Shown: piece by piece, positions 26,366-33,677 of the stretch | Position numbering within the stretch: position 1 is the stretch's first letter | Layout: the number at the start of each line of letters is the position of its first letter | NCBI RefSeq assembly: GCF_016863255.1 | Contig: NZ_BOON01000017.1 | Location: forward strand, 1 to 64,000 | DNA: 64,000 nucleotides | Source of the DNA: Planosporangium mesophilum | Lineage (GTDB): Bacteria > Actinomycetota > Actinomycetes > Mycobacteriales > Micromonosporaceae | Reading direction: 5' to 3' | Notes under the pieces: model-generated | What the model was told of the DNA's origin: nothing | Database searches by the model: none | What the model saw: only the letters and a program-made list of their open reading frames with translations | Made by a program: the position numbers and the translations under genes

Positions 26366-26487
26366 GGGGGGCACTTTGGTCTGATGATGCGCTCACCTGT
26401 CTCCCTATAGGTGCTCTAGTCCGTTCTCGGTCTCTAAAACAGCAATGTATGAGCGGGTGAACGCATCATCCCGCCAAAGTGCCCCCC
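26366..26487. promoter_or_regulatory. Large imperfect inverted repeat (~33-bp arms) between divergent genes
   Basis: The left arm starting GGGGGGCACTTTGG (26366) and the right arm ending CCAAAGTGCCCCCC (26487) are complementary over ~33 bases with about five mismatches, including GATGATGCG/CGCATCATC. The ~58-base centre is AT-richer, with CTATAG and AATGTATG as possible -10 elements. Divergent genes start ~190 and ~210 bases outward. Each divergent message would therefore open with the same sequence. It could be a duplicated operator, a stem for a small RNA, or an origin. Confidence 0.5.
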
Positions 26488-26698
26488 TTTGATCTTGAAG
26501 GCCGCCGAGCGTCGCCTAGCGCCGTCACCGGCCCTCGCCCGGCGCCTGTCGGCCGCGATCTCGGAAGTGAGACGCGGATCAACCGCGCCGCGTGAACACC
26601 TCGGCGCCCGCTGGCGCATAGGCCCTTGTGACCACCTCTCGTGCCTCACCATCGGCGCCCGCCGCCGGACCCATCCCCTGAGCAGAAAGGACCGTGCC

Positions 26699-27580
26699 GT
26701 GTCAACTGACGACGGCTCATCATCACGCGCCGCCCGTCTGGCGGCCCTGGCCCGAAACTTCTACGAGACGGGCCCGTTTGTCGACGAGGGTTACTCCCGC
26801 CTGCTCGACCGGGAGACGTGCCAGCTCGACGCGGGCCGCGTGGCGGACGTGATCACACCGCTGTTTGAGCAGCGTTACCGGATCGACTACGACGGCGAAG
26901 GACGATCAATCGTCATTCGTCAGTGCGAAAACGAGCCTCACCGGGCCGAGCAGGTGCCCCGGCACGAGTTCGTCGCGCTCGTCTGCGAACTGCTGATCGC
27001 CCTCCCCGACCCGTCATACCACGCCCGTCCCCGGCTGCACCGCGCGGTGCAAGACACCCGAGCGCTTGCCCGGTACGCAATGCCCCGGCCACCCCGCGAA
27101 GGCAACGGCCGCCCGCGCATGCGGCGAGTCAAGTTCGTGACCGACGTCGTCGACAACCTGATCTGCGCCCTTGAAGACCTGCCGGACCTGCCGATGCGTC
27201 TGGGTCCGCGCCCGCGTCGGAACCCTGCGCCTAAGCCCGTGCAGGCGCCGAAGCCGGATTCCGCCGCCCTGGAGGCGACCGCCTGCGAATTCCTGACCGC
27301 GCTCGCGCCCGTTCGGCACCCGGTACCCGACGTGTGGACGGCGTACAAGGCCGCGATCCCGGAGGCCGAGCGTATTGGCAAGCACCGGTTGCTGGCGCTC
27401 GCCCGCGACACCCTCGGAGAACCGCGCAAGGTGCGCGGCGTCCGCTTCTGGCAAGTGCCCGAGCCGGTCGTGCTCGCCGAGGTTGCCGACCGCGTCGCGC
27501 GCCTGGCGTGGGAAGAGCAGCGCGCGATCCTGCTTCGCCTCATCGCACAGCCGACCCGTGAAAGGACCGCCGCAGCGTGA
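26699..27580 (+). CDS. Hypothetical protein with C-terminal winged-helix-like domain
   Basis: 293 residues from GTG 26699 (AAAGGA ahead). The N-terminal ~150 residues (NFYETGPFVDEGYSRLLDRE ... VALVCELLIALPDPSYHAR) have no known match. After an Arg/Pro linker, the last ~100 residues (ATACEFLTALAPVRHPVPDVWTAYKAAIPEAERIGKHRLLALARDTL...GVRFWQVP) look like the winged-helix segments found at the C-terminus of plasmid or phage primase/D5-type proteins, but the primase and helicase domains are absent. It may be a regulator or a relic of a replication protein. GTGA overlap with the next gene shows coupling. Confidence 0.6.
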   Translation: MSTDDGSSSRAARLAALARNFYETGPFVDEGYSRLLDRETCQLDAGRVADVITPLFEQRYRIDYDGEGRSIVIRQCENEPHRAEQVPRHEFVALVCELLIALPDPSYHARPRLHRAVQDTRALARYAMPRPPREGNGRPRMRRVKFVTDVVDNLICALEDLPDLPMRLGPRPRRNPAPKPVQAPKPDSAALEATACEFLTALAPVRHPVPDVWTAYKAAIPEAERIGKHRLLALARDTLGEPRKVRGVRFWQVPEPVVLAEVADRVARLAWEEQRAILLRLIAQPTRERTAAA

Positions 27581-27771
27581 CAAACACCGAGGGCGACGAC
27601 TTCGCGCGGGCCATCTTGGACCGCGTCGCCGAGCTGGCCTACGAGGAGCTACGCCCGCACCTCGACCGGTGGGCGCGCGAGCAGCAGGCCGACCGAGGCC
27701 GGACACACCTCACTACACCCGCGACCGGCAACGTCGCGTCGCTCCACGCGAGGCGCCGCCGCGCCACGTAG
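27577..27771 (+). CDS. Hypothetical 64-residue protein
   Basis: MTNTEGDDFARAILDRVAEL continues with a predicted helix and an Arg-rich tail (ARRRRAT). Its GTG start overlaps the stop of the 26699 gene by four bases, so both are one translational unit. A terminator follows 17 bases after its stop. No family is recognised. Confidence 0.55.
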   Translation: MTNTEGDDFARAILDRVAELAYEELRPHLDRWAREQQADRGRTHLTTPATGNVASLHARRRRAT

Positions 27772-27788
27772 CTCGCCACCTACTCGCA

Positions 27789-27828
27789 GAGGCCCCGGTA
27801 CCGCCGCCCACCACGGCACCGGGGCCTC
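27789..27828 (+). terminator. Terminator after the 26699-27771 pair
   Basis: GAGGCCCCGGT and its complement enclose about 18 bases, followed by TCGTATAC. Confidence 0.6.
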
Positions 27829-28002
27829 TCGTATACCCGCGCCGCCTGGGAGGTCACGGCGCGGTCGCGCGCCCGGGGGCGGCCTTCCCGGGTCGCGCTC
27901 CCCGGCCGTTCCGCCTGTGTCGCTGTCTCCGTCGGCACAGGCGGGGCGGCCCGGGTCGACTCGCCCCTGTTCACGGAAACACGCAGCCCACGGAGAGAAC
28001 CG

Positions 28003-28362
28003 ATGTCCAACCAGCCCCGCCCGATTCGCCAGACGATCGCCGACGCTGCCCGCGTGTGCATCGTCGACCCCGAGCAGCGTCGCGACACCGAGCGCCTGGC
28101 TTGCCTGATCGCTGATCGTGTCCTCGCCTTCCGTGGGGAATGGTCGGCTACGACGCCCGGAATTCTCGACCTGGCTGCCGCCCGCCTGCCGGGCCACCCG
28201 GCCGGTACGGGCCTAAGTGCCGCCAAGCGTTCAGTACGCGCGGCTGAGGCCCTTCTTGCGGACTACGGGATCACGGTCCGCGTCAGCCGCCCGAACGGCC
28301 AGCCGCGCCGCTGGATCTTCGCCCTGACCAGCATGCCCACTCTCGACACCCCCGCCGCCTGA
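28003..28362 (+). CDS. Hypothetical element protein, 119 aa
   Basis: ATG 28003 after GGAGAGAACC. MSNQPRPIRQTIADAARVCI begins a mostly helical protein with a basic C-terminal strand region (YGITVRVSRPNGQPRRWIFALTS). No known domain. First of three closely spaced genes (28003, 28389, 28689), probably one transcription unit. Confidence 0.6.
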   Translation: MSNQPRPIRQTIADAARVCIVDPEQRRDTERLACLIADRVLAFRGEWSATTPGILDLAAARLPGHPAGTGLSAAKRSVRAAEALLADYGITVRVSRPNGQPRRWIFALTSMPTLDTPAA

Positions 28363-28388
28363 GCGGCGCCCTATCCAACGGAGACACC

Positions 28389-28661
28389 GTGACCGACCCA
28401 ACCGCGCCCGACTTCGATCCCGACGCCGTCGCCAAGCTCGCCCGCGCCGCTGCGAGCGAAAGACGTACGCGAGCGGAGGAGTTCGCTCAGCGCGCCGCCG
28501 CTGAGGAAGCCTTCGAGGCCGAGATGGAGAGGCGCGCCGCCGAGGCCCACGCAAAGCGCGAGGCCCGCGTCAAGGCTGCCGCCGACCACCGCGAAGCCGA
28601 GGCGCGACGACTCGCCGCGATGTCGGGCGAGGAGATCACCGCGCGCATCCGTCGCCGCTAA
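28389..28661 (+). CDS. Coiled-coil hypothetical protein, 90 aa
   Basis: GTG 28389, 26 bases after the previous stop. Residues ~20-80 are an Ala/Glu/Arg-rich heptad-like helix (EEFAQRAAAEEAFEAEMERRAAEAHAKREARVKAA is typical of it). No family is known. Low complexity means homology would be hard to prove. Confidence 0.55.
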   Translation: MTDPTAPDFDPDAVAKLARAAASERRTRAEEFAQRAAAEEAFEAEMERRAAEAHAKREARVKAAADHREAEARRLAAMSGEEITARIRRR

Positions 28662-28688
28662 CCACCGCCACAGACAGGAGATTCACAC

Positions 28689-29318
28689 ATGAGCACGCCC
28701 GAACTTGACCGCCTCGCCGCTGAATACCGCACCTGGGCGACTCACTGGAGTCGGCCCCAAGTGCAGCGCGCAGACCTGACGATTCCGCCGATGGTTCCGC
28801 TCACCCCGGCGCTCGCCGCGCTGCTCGACAAGGTCGCCGCCGCCGAGGCCGCCTACCTGGAAGCCCAGGACGCGCCGGAAGACATCCTCGCCGACGCACG
28901 CCGAGCGGACACCGCGTACCGCACCGCCGTGCGCGAGATCGGCGTCGCCGTCGCCGACGGTAAGCCGACGCCGAAGACGCTGCCTAAGCCGGTCGACATG
29001 GCCGACGTTGAGACCCGTATGCGTATTGCGATGGCGACCGCCGACACCACCGCCCGACGCCTCAACGCCGTGCAGCGTGAGCTTGCCGCCGCGATTGAAG
29101 CCGACAGGCCACGCTGGCGGGAACCAATCCTCACGTGGATGGAGGACACGGCGCATGAACGCGAGCAGGCCCGCCAGCGCGCGCAGGAGCTGAGCGAGCT
29201 GGAGGCGATGGCGAACGATGGTCTTCGGCGCGCGAACGACGCGCTCGGCGTCGAGCAGCCGAAGGGGCCGAATCAGTTCGTGATCGGCGCGAGCTACCCA
29301 GGCAGCCTCGTCGGCTAA
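28689..29318 (+). CDS. Hypothetical helical protein, 209 aa
   Basis: ATG 28689 with AGGAG upstream (CAGACAGGAGATTCACAC). Long helices with heptad character (LAALLDKVAAAEAAYLEAQD; ETRMRIAMATADTTARRLNAV) suggest a coiled-coil protein. It follows two other small genes closely. Nothing points to a catalytic role. The C-terminus (NQFVIGASYPGSLVG) is less charged. Confidence 0.6.
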   Translation: MSTPELDRLAAEYRTWATHWSRPQVQRADLTIPPMVPLTPALAALLDKVAAAEAAYLEAQDAPEDILADARRADTAYRTAVREIGVAVADGKPTPKTLPKPVDMADVETRMRIAMATADTTARRLNAVQRELAAAIEADRPRWREPILTWMEDTAHEREQARQRAQELSELEAMANDGLRRANDALGVEQPKGPNQFVIGASYPGSLVG

Positions 29319-29510
29319 GTACCCGCTCCGGGGGCGATTGACCGGGGTGCCTTCCGCGCGAGGCCGCCCCGGTCGCTCCTCCCCGCCCCTGCTCGCCGGC
29401 CGCCGGCCAGCAGACTCCGACCTGATGCTTGACTATTTCGTCCCGGCTGATGCTTCACGGGTGGCTCAGGCCAAAGCCAGCTCACCCGGCCGGGACGGCA
29501 CACTACCCAC

Positions 29511-29849
29511 ATGGCAATAGACCTTGCTTTGTGTCGCCGAGAACGTCCCGGAACCGGTCCACGTCGGGAGACCACGCACGTCATAGCCTCGGTGCATGGC
29601 AGCTCCGAGTTCGACAGCTTGTTGGAACTGGTCTGGGTGCAGGGCCGATTGTCGCTGCTAAACCGAGTTGATCCCGTCCGCTCCATCGTGTTGACCTCGA
29701 CGGACATGCCTCAGCTCGTGGACGAGCTAGAAGCGGCATACGACCTGGCCACCACTGACGCGCAGCGGCAGTACCTCGCCGCGATACGTGCGCTGGCACG
29801 GGTGTGTGCCGACGACCGAGGGCTGGAACTGCACTTCGACGGCGACTGA
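29511..29849 (+). CDS. Hypothetical protein, 112 aa
   Basis: ATG 29511. Residues 20-112 (THVIASVHGSSEFDSLLELVWVQGRLSLLNRV...LVDELEAAYDLATTDAQRQYLAAIRALARVC) look like a compact alpha/beta domain. No family is recognised. GC content is lower than the core chromosome, as in the neighbouring element genes. Confidence 0.5.
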   Translation: MAIDLALCRRERPGTGPRRETTHVIASVHGSSEFDSLLELVWVQGRLSLLNRVDPVRSIVLTSTDMPQLVDELEAAYDLATTDAQRQYLAAIRALARVCADDRGLELHFDGD

Positions 29850-30025
29850 GCGCGAGAGCAGCACCGATAGTCCGCCGCGACGGCCCGGCGGCGGCCGAGG
29901 GGGTGGGGAGGGACCCCGCCCCCTGCCGGAGCTTCCCCGAAGCGGCATAGCGTCGCTGTCTCAGTACGGGCATAGAGGTCATACCGGTGAGCGTCAATGC
30001 TTCTCGCCGTAGCTCAACAGCAGGA

Positions 30026-30787
30026 CTAGCCTCGGCTCCTGCTAGACCCACGTTTCCGTGTGCCGCTTCGCCTTGCTGGCTTGTTGCGAGAGCCCTCATT
30101 CTTTTGCCGGTCTTTGTGCGCCTCAGGCGAGGGCGGCGTGATCCCGGGTCCTTCGACCGCCTCCGGTATGCGTTTTGGGTGGACCTGAATGTACGACTCG
30201 CGGCTAGGTCGGTCCGGGAGCCAAGGCCAGGACTCGTCAGTGACCGGGAAGCTCCTTACGCCCGAAGCTGGAAGGCCAAGCTCTGCCCGCATCGTGTTCC
30301 GTAGAACTTCGAACATGTCCCGAGCTTGGAACCATCCGGGGTAATAGTCCGTGAAGCTATCCCGCATTTCGATGACCGGAGTAATTTCCATGAGGGCGCC
30401 GGACATCCGGTCGGCCAGGTCCGAGACTCCCGGTGTAGCCATAAGCTGCACCTCCAGCAACGCAGGCTGTAGCTCGTCATCCCAGCGACGGTAATACTCG
30501 GTCAGTCCATCCCTAATGATCGACTCATCCTCTTCGCTAATTTCCTCCGCGCCGTCGTACGACAGGAATACCGCAATACTGTCGATCTCTCGCAGCATGG
30601 CCTGAGCGAGCGTCAGATAGGCCGCGTAGGCATGACGCCGGTCGACCAGCCAACGACGGGAATCCTCGGCGGCCAGGCGTCGCGTTTCGTTGCGTCGGGT
30701 GATCCAGCCTGTCAGCAGGACGCCGCCAAGCCCACCGCCAAGCGCGAAGGCCCCGGTCAGAAGAGACGGCAAAAGGTCGGATGCCAC
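30026..30787 (-). CDS. Membrane-anchored hypothetical protein of mobile elements
   Basis: 253 residues from GTG 30787 (VASDLLPSLLTGAFALGGGL), a single N-terminal transmembrane helix with Gly-rich face, then a long helical cytoplasmic part starting RRNETRRLAAEDSRRWLVDRRHAYAAYLTLAQ. This 'TM plus RRxxYAxYL' pattern is frequent in actinobacterial phage and element proteins of unknown function. A longer frame to 31264 is composed of unlikely residues. The C-terminal 40 residues are basic and disordered. Confidence 0.65.
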   Translation of the reverse strand: MASDLLPSLLTGAFALGGGLGGVLLTGWITRRNETRRLAAEDSRRWLVDRRHAYAAYLTLAQAMLREIDSIAVFLSYDGAEEISEEDESIIRDGLTEYYRRWDDELQPALLEVQLMATPGVSDLADRMSGALMEITPVIEMRDSFTDYYPGWFQARDMFEVLRNTMRAELGLPASGVRSFPVTDESWPWLPDRPSRESYIQVHPKRIPEAVEGPGITPPSPEAHKDRQKNEGSRNKPARRSGTRKRGSSRSRG

Positions 30788-30864
30788 GGCCCCACGATAC
30801 GTAGCCGCATCAATGGCTACGAAGGCCCGAAAACGCCGGATCTGTTCGAAGGGTAAAGATTGGC

Positions 30865-31191
30865 ATGTTGACCACCCGCCCCGCCTACGGAGCCTCCGCG
30901 CGCCAGCGCTGCCGTACGCCGCGCGGCCTGGCGCTGCGTACGGTCCCGTTGCGGGTGAAGCTCGACGAGCGCAACCTTCGCCGGGCGTACGCCGAGAGCG
31001 GACCGTACGGCCTGGCGCTTCACGTCCGCTGGACGCTGCTCGATCTCGCCAGTCACCGTGCCGTGAACGACGACGTGCCGCGCGTGCTGGTCGCCTGGTA
31101 CCGGACGGCGGTCGCCGAGGCGACCGCCGACGCCCGCGCCGAGGCCGAAGGTTGGCCGTGCGGCTCGCTCCTGCACCCAGCGACCGCCTGA
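30865..31191 (+). CDS. Hypothetical protein, 108 aa
   Basis: TTG 30865 (or later) gives a basic N-terminus and a helical domain (LDERNLRRAYAESGPYGLALHVRWTLLDLASH ... VPRVLVAWYRTAVAEATADARAEAEGW). No family is recognised. It is divergent from the 30026-30787 gene. Support is coding-like composition only. Confidence 0.45.
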   Translation: MLTTRPAYGASARQRCRTPRGLALRTVPLRVKLDERNLRRAYAESGPYGLALHVRWTLLDLASHRAVNDDVPRVLVAWYRTAVAEATADARAEAEGWPCGSLLHPATA

Positions 31192-31422
31192 GACTCCCGC
31201 AGAGATGCCGAGCATGTCGGCCCCTGTAGGTCCCACGCGTAGCGCGAAGATCGCTCGCCGGCACTCTCCGGCGGGCATGACGCGCACGATCCGAAGGCCC
31301 TCGGCCACTGGCTCATCGCGGGCAGTACGGGGGCCTTTCCGTGTTTAGACGCCTCGTCGGCTGCGACACTCCACCCTTGCCGGTAAGGATCGGATAGGCA
31401 TCCGTCGCTCTACCATGACCGT

Positions 31423-33630
31423 GTGACTCTCACTCACCCCACGCTCGCCCGCCCCCGCGCGACTCTCCCAGCTCTCGCCGACCGTAGCGGCCCACTCCCG
31501 CGTGTCGGTATGCCCGCGACGATCCACATCGGCGACGACACCTACCCGGCCGTTGTGGTCCGCGCCTCGGCGACGTCGGTAACCGTCCGCCGTGTCGAGG
31601 CAATCGACGTCCGTCGCAATCGCGAACACACGGCGATCGTCGGCGTCGGCGACCTGGGGGCGCCAGTCGGCCCACCCGAGGTCTACCGACTCCGAGACGG
31701 CCGCTACCGGACGCGCTCAGCCTTCCTGGCCCTCGGCGAGGCCGTCGCTCGTACGCCGCTCCCGGCGCCCCCTCGGGCTGGCTGGGCGCCCCTCGTGAGG
31801 CACGATGGCCCTATGTCTCCTCGCGTGCGGGCGCCCGAGCTACGGGGCCGGGCCTGGCTGAACACTGGCGGAAAGGTCCTCACCCTAGCTGACCTAAAAG
31901 GTCGTATTACGATCCTGGACTTCTGGACCTTCTGCTGCATCAACTGCCTGCACGTCCTCGACGAGCTGCGCCCGCTCGAGGACAAGTACGCGGACGTGCT
32001 CGTCACCATCGGCGTGCACTCACCGAAGTTCGAGCACGAGAAAGACCCCGAGGCCCTCGCGGCGGCCGTCGAGCGGTACGGCGTGAGCCACCCGGTGCTC
32101 GACGACCCGACCCTGCGGATGTGGCAGGAGTACGCGGCGAAGGCGTGGCCCACCCTCGTGGTGATCGACCCCGAGGGGTACGTGGTTGCATCGATGGCCG
32201 GCGAGGGGCACGCCGAGGGCCTGTCGAGGCTGTTCGACGAGCTGATCGCCGTCCATGAGGCGAAGGGCACGCTGCGCCGGGGTGAGGCTCCGGCGGTACT
32301 CGGGAATGAACCAGCCACGGCGCTGCGCTTCCCCGGCAAGGCCACGGTGCTCGACGGTGGAACGTTCCTGGTGGCCGACTCGGCGCAGCACTCCCTCGTC
32401 GAGCTGGCGGCCGACGGGCAGACCGAGCTGCGCCGGATCGGCGCGGGTATCCGCGGCCGGGTCGACGGCAAGCCGGCCGGCGCCCAGTTCTCCGAGCCCG
32501 GTGGCGTCTGCGTACTCCCGCCCCGGGTGGCCGAGCTGGCCGGTTACGACGTCGTCGTCGCGGACACCGTCAACCACCTGCTGCGCGGCGTCAACGTGGC
32601 GACCGGCGAGGTGTCGACGGTGGCCGGTAGCGGTAGGCAGTGGCGCGGCACGGTCGACTTCGACACCCACGACGCGCTCGCCGTCGACCTCTCCTCGCCG
32701 TGGGACGTGGCGTACTTCGACGGCAAGGTCGTCGTCGCGATGGCCGGCATCCACCAGCTGTGGTGGTTCGACCCGGTGACCCGTACCGCGGGCATGTACG
32801 CCGGCACCACGGTCGAGGCGCTGCGCGACGGGCCGCTGCACGAGGTGTGGATGGCCCAGCCGTCAGGGCTGTCGACATCGCCGGACGGTACAAAGTTGTG
32901 GATCGTCGACAGCGAGTCGAGCGCGCTGCGCTGGATCGAGGACGGCGAGCTGCACACCGCCGTCGGGCAGGGCTTGTTCGACTTCGGCCACGTCGACGGG
33001 CCGGCCGACGAGGCGCTGATGCAGCACCCGCTCGGCGTGCTCGCGCTCGCCGACGGCAGCGTCCTGGTCGCCGACACCTACAACGGCGCGGTCCGCCGCT
33101 ACGACCCGGCGACGGGTGACGTGACCACGGTGGCGATCGGCCTGAGCGAACCGAGCGACCTGGTCGCGACGGCAGGCGGGGACGTGTTCGTGGTCGAGTC
33201 GGCGGCCCATCGCCTGGTCCGCGTGGACCCGACCGCGGTCGTGGTCCAGGGTGAACGGCACCGGACCGAGCGACCGGTCACCGACCTCGCCCCCGGCGAG
33301 CTGATCCTCGATGTGGTGTTCACGCCGGCGCCCCGGCAGAAGCTGGACGACTCGTTCGGGCCGCCCACCCGCCTGGTGGTCTCCGCCTCCCCACCCGACC
33401 TGCTGGTGGAGGGGGCCGGCGAGGGCAGCGACCTGCGCCGCCGGCTGGTCCTCTCGGACGCGGTACCCGGCGGCGTGCTCCAGGTGGTCGCGCAGGCCGC
33501 CACCTGCGACGCCGACGCCGAGCACGCCGCGTGCCACCTCACCCGCCAGGACTGGGGCGTACCGGTACGCGTCGTCGCGGGCGGCGCGGCCCGGCTGCCG
33601 CTGGTACTGCGCGGCCTGGACAACGCCTAG
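31423..33630 (+). CDS. NHL-repeat thioredoxin-like protein, with element-encoded N-terminal extension and regenerated 5' end
   Basis: The open frame encodes 735 residues in three parts. (1) 31423-31812: element DNA, beginning MTLTHPTLARPRATLPALAD, with a small beta-rich domain (VGMPATIHIGDDTYPAVVVR ... VYRLRDGRYRTRSAFLALGE). (2) From ATG 31813, MSPRVRAPELRGRAWLNTGG to LDFW, an element-borne copy of the target gene's 5' end. (3) After the core at 31918-31926, host DNA: CxxC site CCINC, the TlpA/AhpC-like fold (IGVHSPKFEHEKD, WPTLVVIDPEGYV), then a beta-propeller of NHL repeats and a C-terminal domain. The host protein probably starts at ATG 31813; no stop separates it from the upstream frame, so a fusion product is possible. 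Likely a redox protein; partner unknown. Confidence 0.8.
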   Translation: MTLTHPTLARPRATLPALADRSGPLPRVGMPATIHIGDDTYPAVVVRASATSVTVRRVEAIDVRRNREHTAIVGVGDLGAPVGPPEVYRLRDGRYRTRSAFLALGEAVARTPLPAPPRAGWAPLVRHDGPMSPRVRAPELRGRAWLNTGGKVLTLADLKGRITILDFWTFCCINCLHVLDELRPLEDKYADVLVTIGVHSPKFEHEKDPEALAAAVERYGVSHPVLDDPTLRMWQEYAAKAWPTLVVIDPEGYVVASMAGEGHAEGLSRLFDELIAVHEAKGTLRRGEAPAVLGNEPATALRFPGKATVLDGGTFLVADSAQHSLVELAADGQTELRRIGAGIRGRVDGKPAGAQFSEPGGVCVLPPRVAELAGYDVVVADTVNHLLRGVNVATGEVSTVAGSGRQWRGTVDFDTHDALAVDLSSPWDVAYFDGKVVVAMAGIHQLWWFDPVTRTAGMYAGTTVEALRDGPLHEVWMAQPSGLSTSPDGTKLWIVDSESSALRWIEDGELHTAVGQGLFDFGHVDGPADEALMQHPLGVLALADGSVLVADTYNGAVRRYDPATGDVTTVAIGLSEPSDLVATAGGDVFVVESAAHRLVRVDPTAVVVQGERHRTERPVTDLAPGELILDVVFTPAPRQKLDDSFGPPTRLVVSASPPDLLVEGAGEGSDLRRRLVLSDAVPGGVLQVVAQAATCDADAEHAACHLTRQDWGVPVRVVAGGAARLPLVLRGLDNA
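31918..31926 (+). repeat. Putative attR core GACTTCTGG
   Basis: Matches 22505-22513. The next codons in host DNA encode the CCINC active site, so the element targets one of the most conserved parts of the gene. Codons to the left encode the same protein as the orphan at 22382 but differ at many synonymous sites, showing a separate lineage. Confidence 0.6.
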
Positions 33631-33647
33631 GTCGGTCGGCTGAGCCA

Positions 33648-33677
33648 CCGGTTCCGGCTCAGGAGAGCCGGAACCGG
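33648..33677. terminator. Bidirectional terminator
   Basis: CCGGTTCCGGCTC, AGGA loop, GAGCCGGAACCGG. It separates the thioredoxin-like gene from convergent pxpC and includes the pxpC stop codon. Confidence 0.75.

Larger units (their letters stand above)
22514..31926 (+). mobile_element. ~9.4 kb serine-recombinase integrative element carrying an AbiTii gene
   Basis: Bounded by GACTTCTGG cores inside the thioredoxin-like gene. The recombinase gene starts about 40 bases from the left end, the usual place next to attP. Cargo: an AbiTii-domain protein, small membrane proteins, a wHTH-type protein of unknown role, several short unknown proteins, and at the right end a small beta-rich domain running in frame into a replacement 5' end of the target gene. 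No replication initiator, relaxase, FtsK/Tra or phage structural gene is recognised. It may be a non-autonomous, satellite-like or eroded element. Confidence 0.75.

Noticed and set aside
26253-26374. Upstream extension of the 25800-26180 gene to 26374
   Set aside because: The longer reading is in another frame, rich in Pro/Arg/Ser with no coding-like pattern, and enters the large inverted repeat.
26699-27580. Replication initiator of the element
   Set aside because: Only a winged-helix-like C-terminus is suggestive; no primase, helicase or rolling-circle motifs are visible, so no such name is given.
30788-31264. N-terminal extension of the 30026 membrane protein to 31264
   Set aside because: Arg/Pro/Ser-rich nonsense; the membrane helix typical of the family starts at GTG 30787, and a plus-strand ORF occupies the region.
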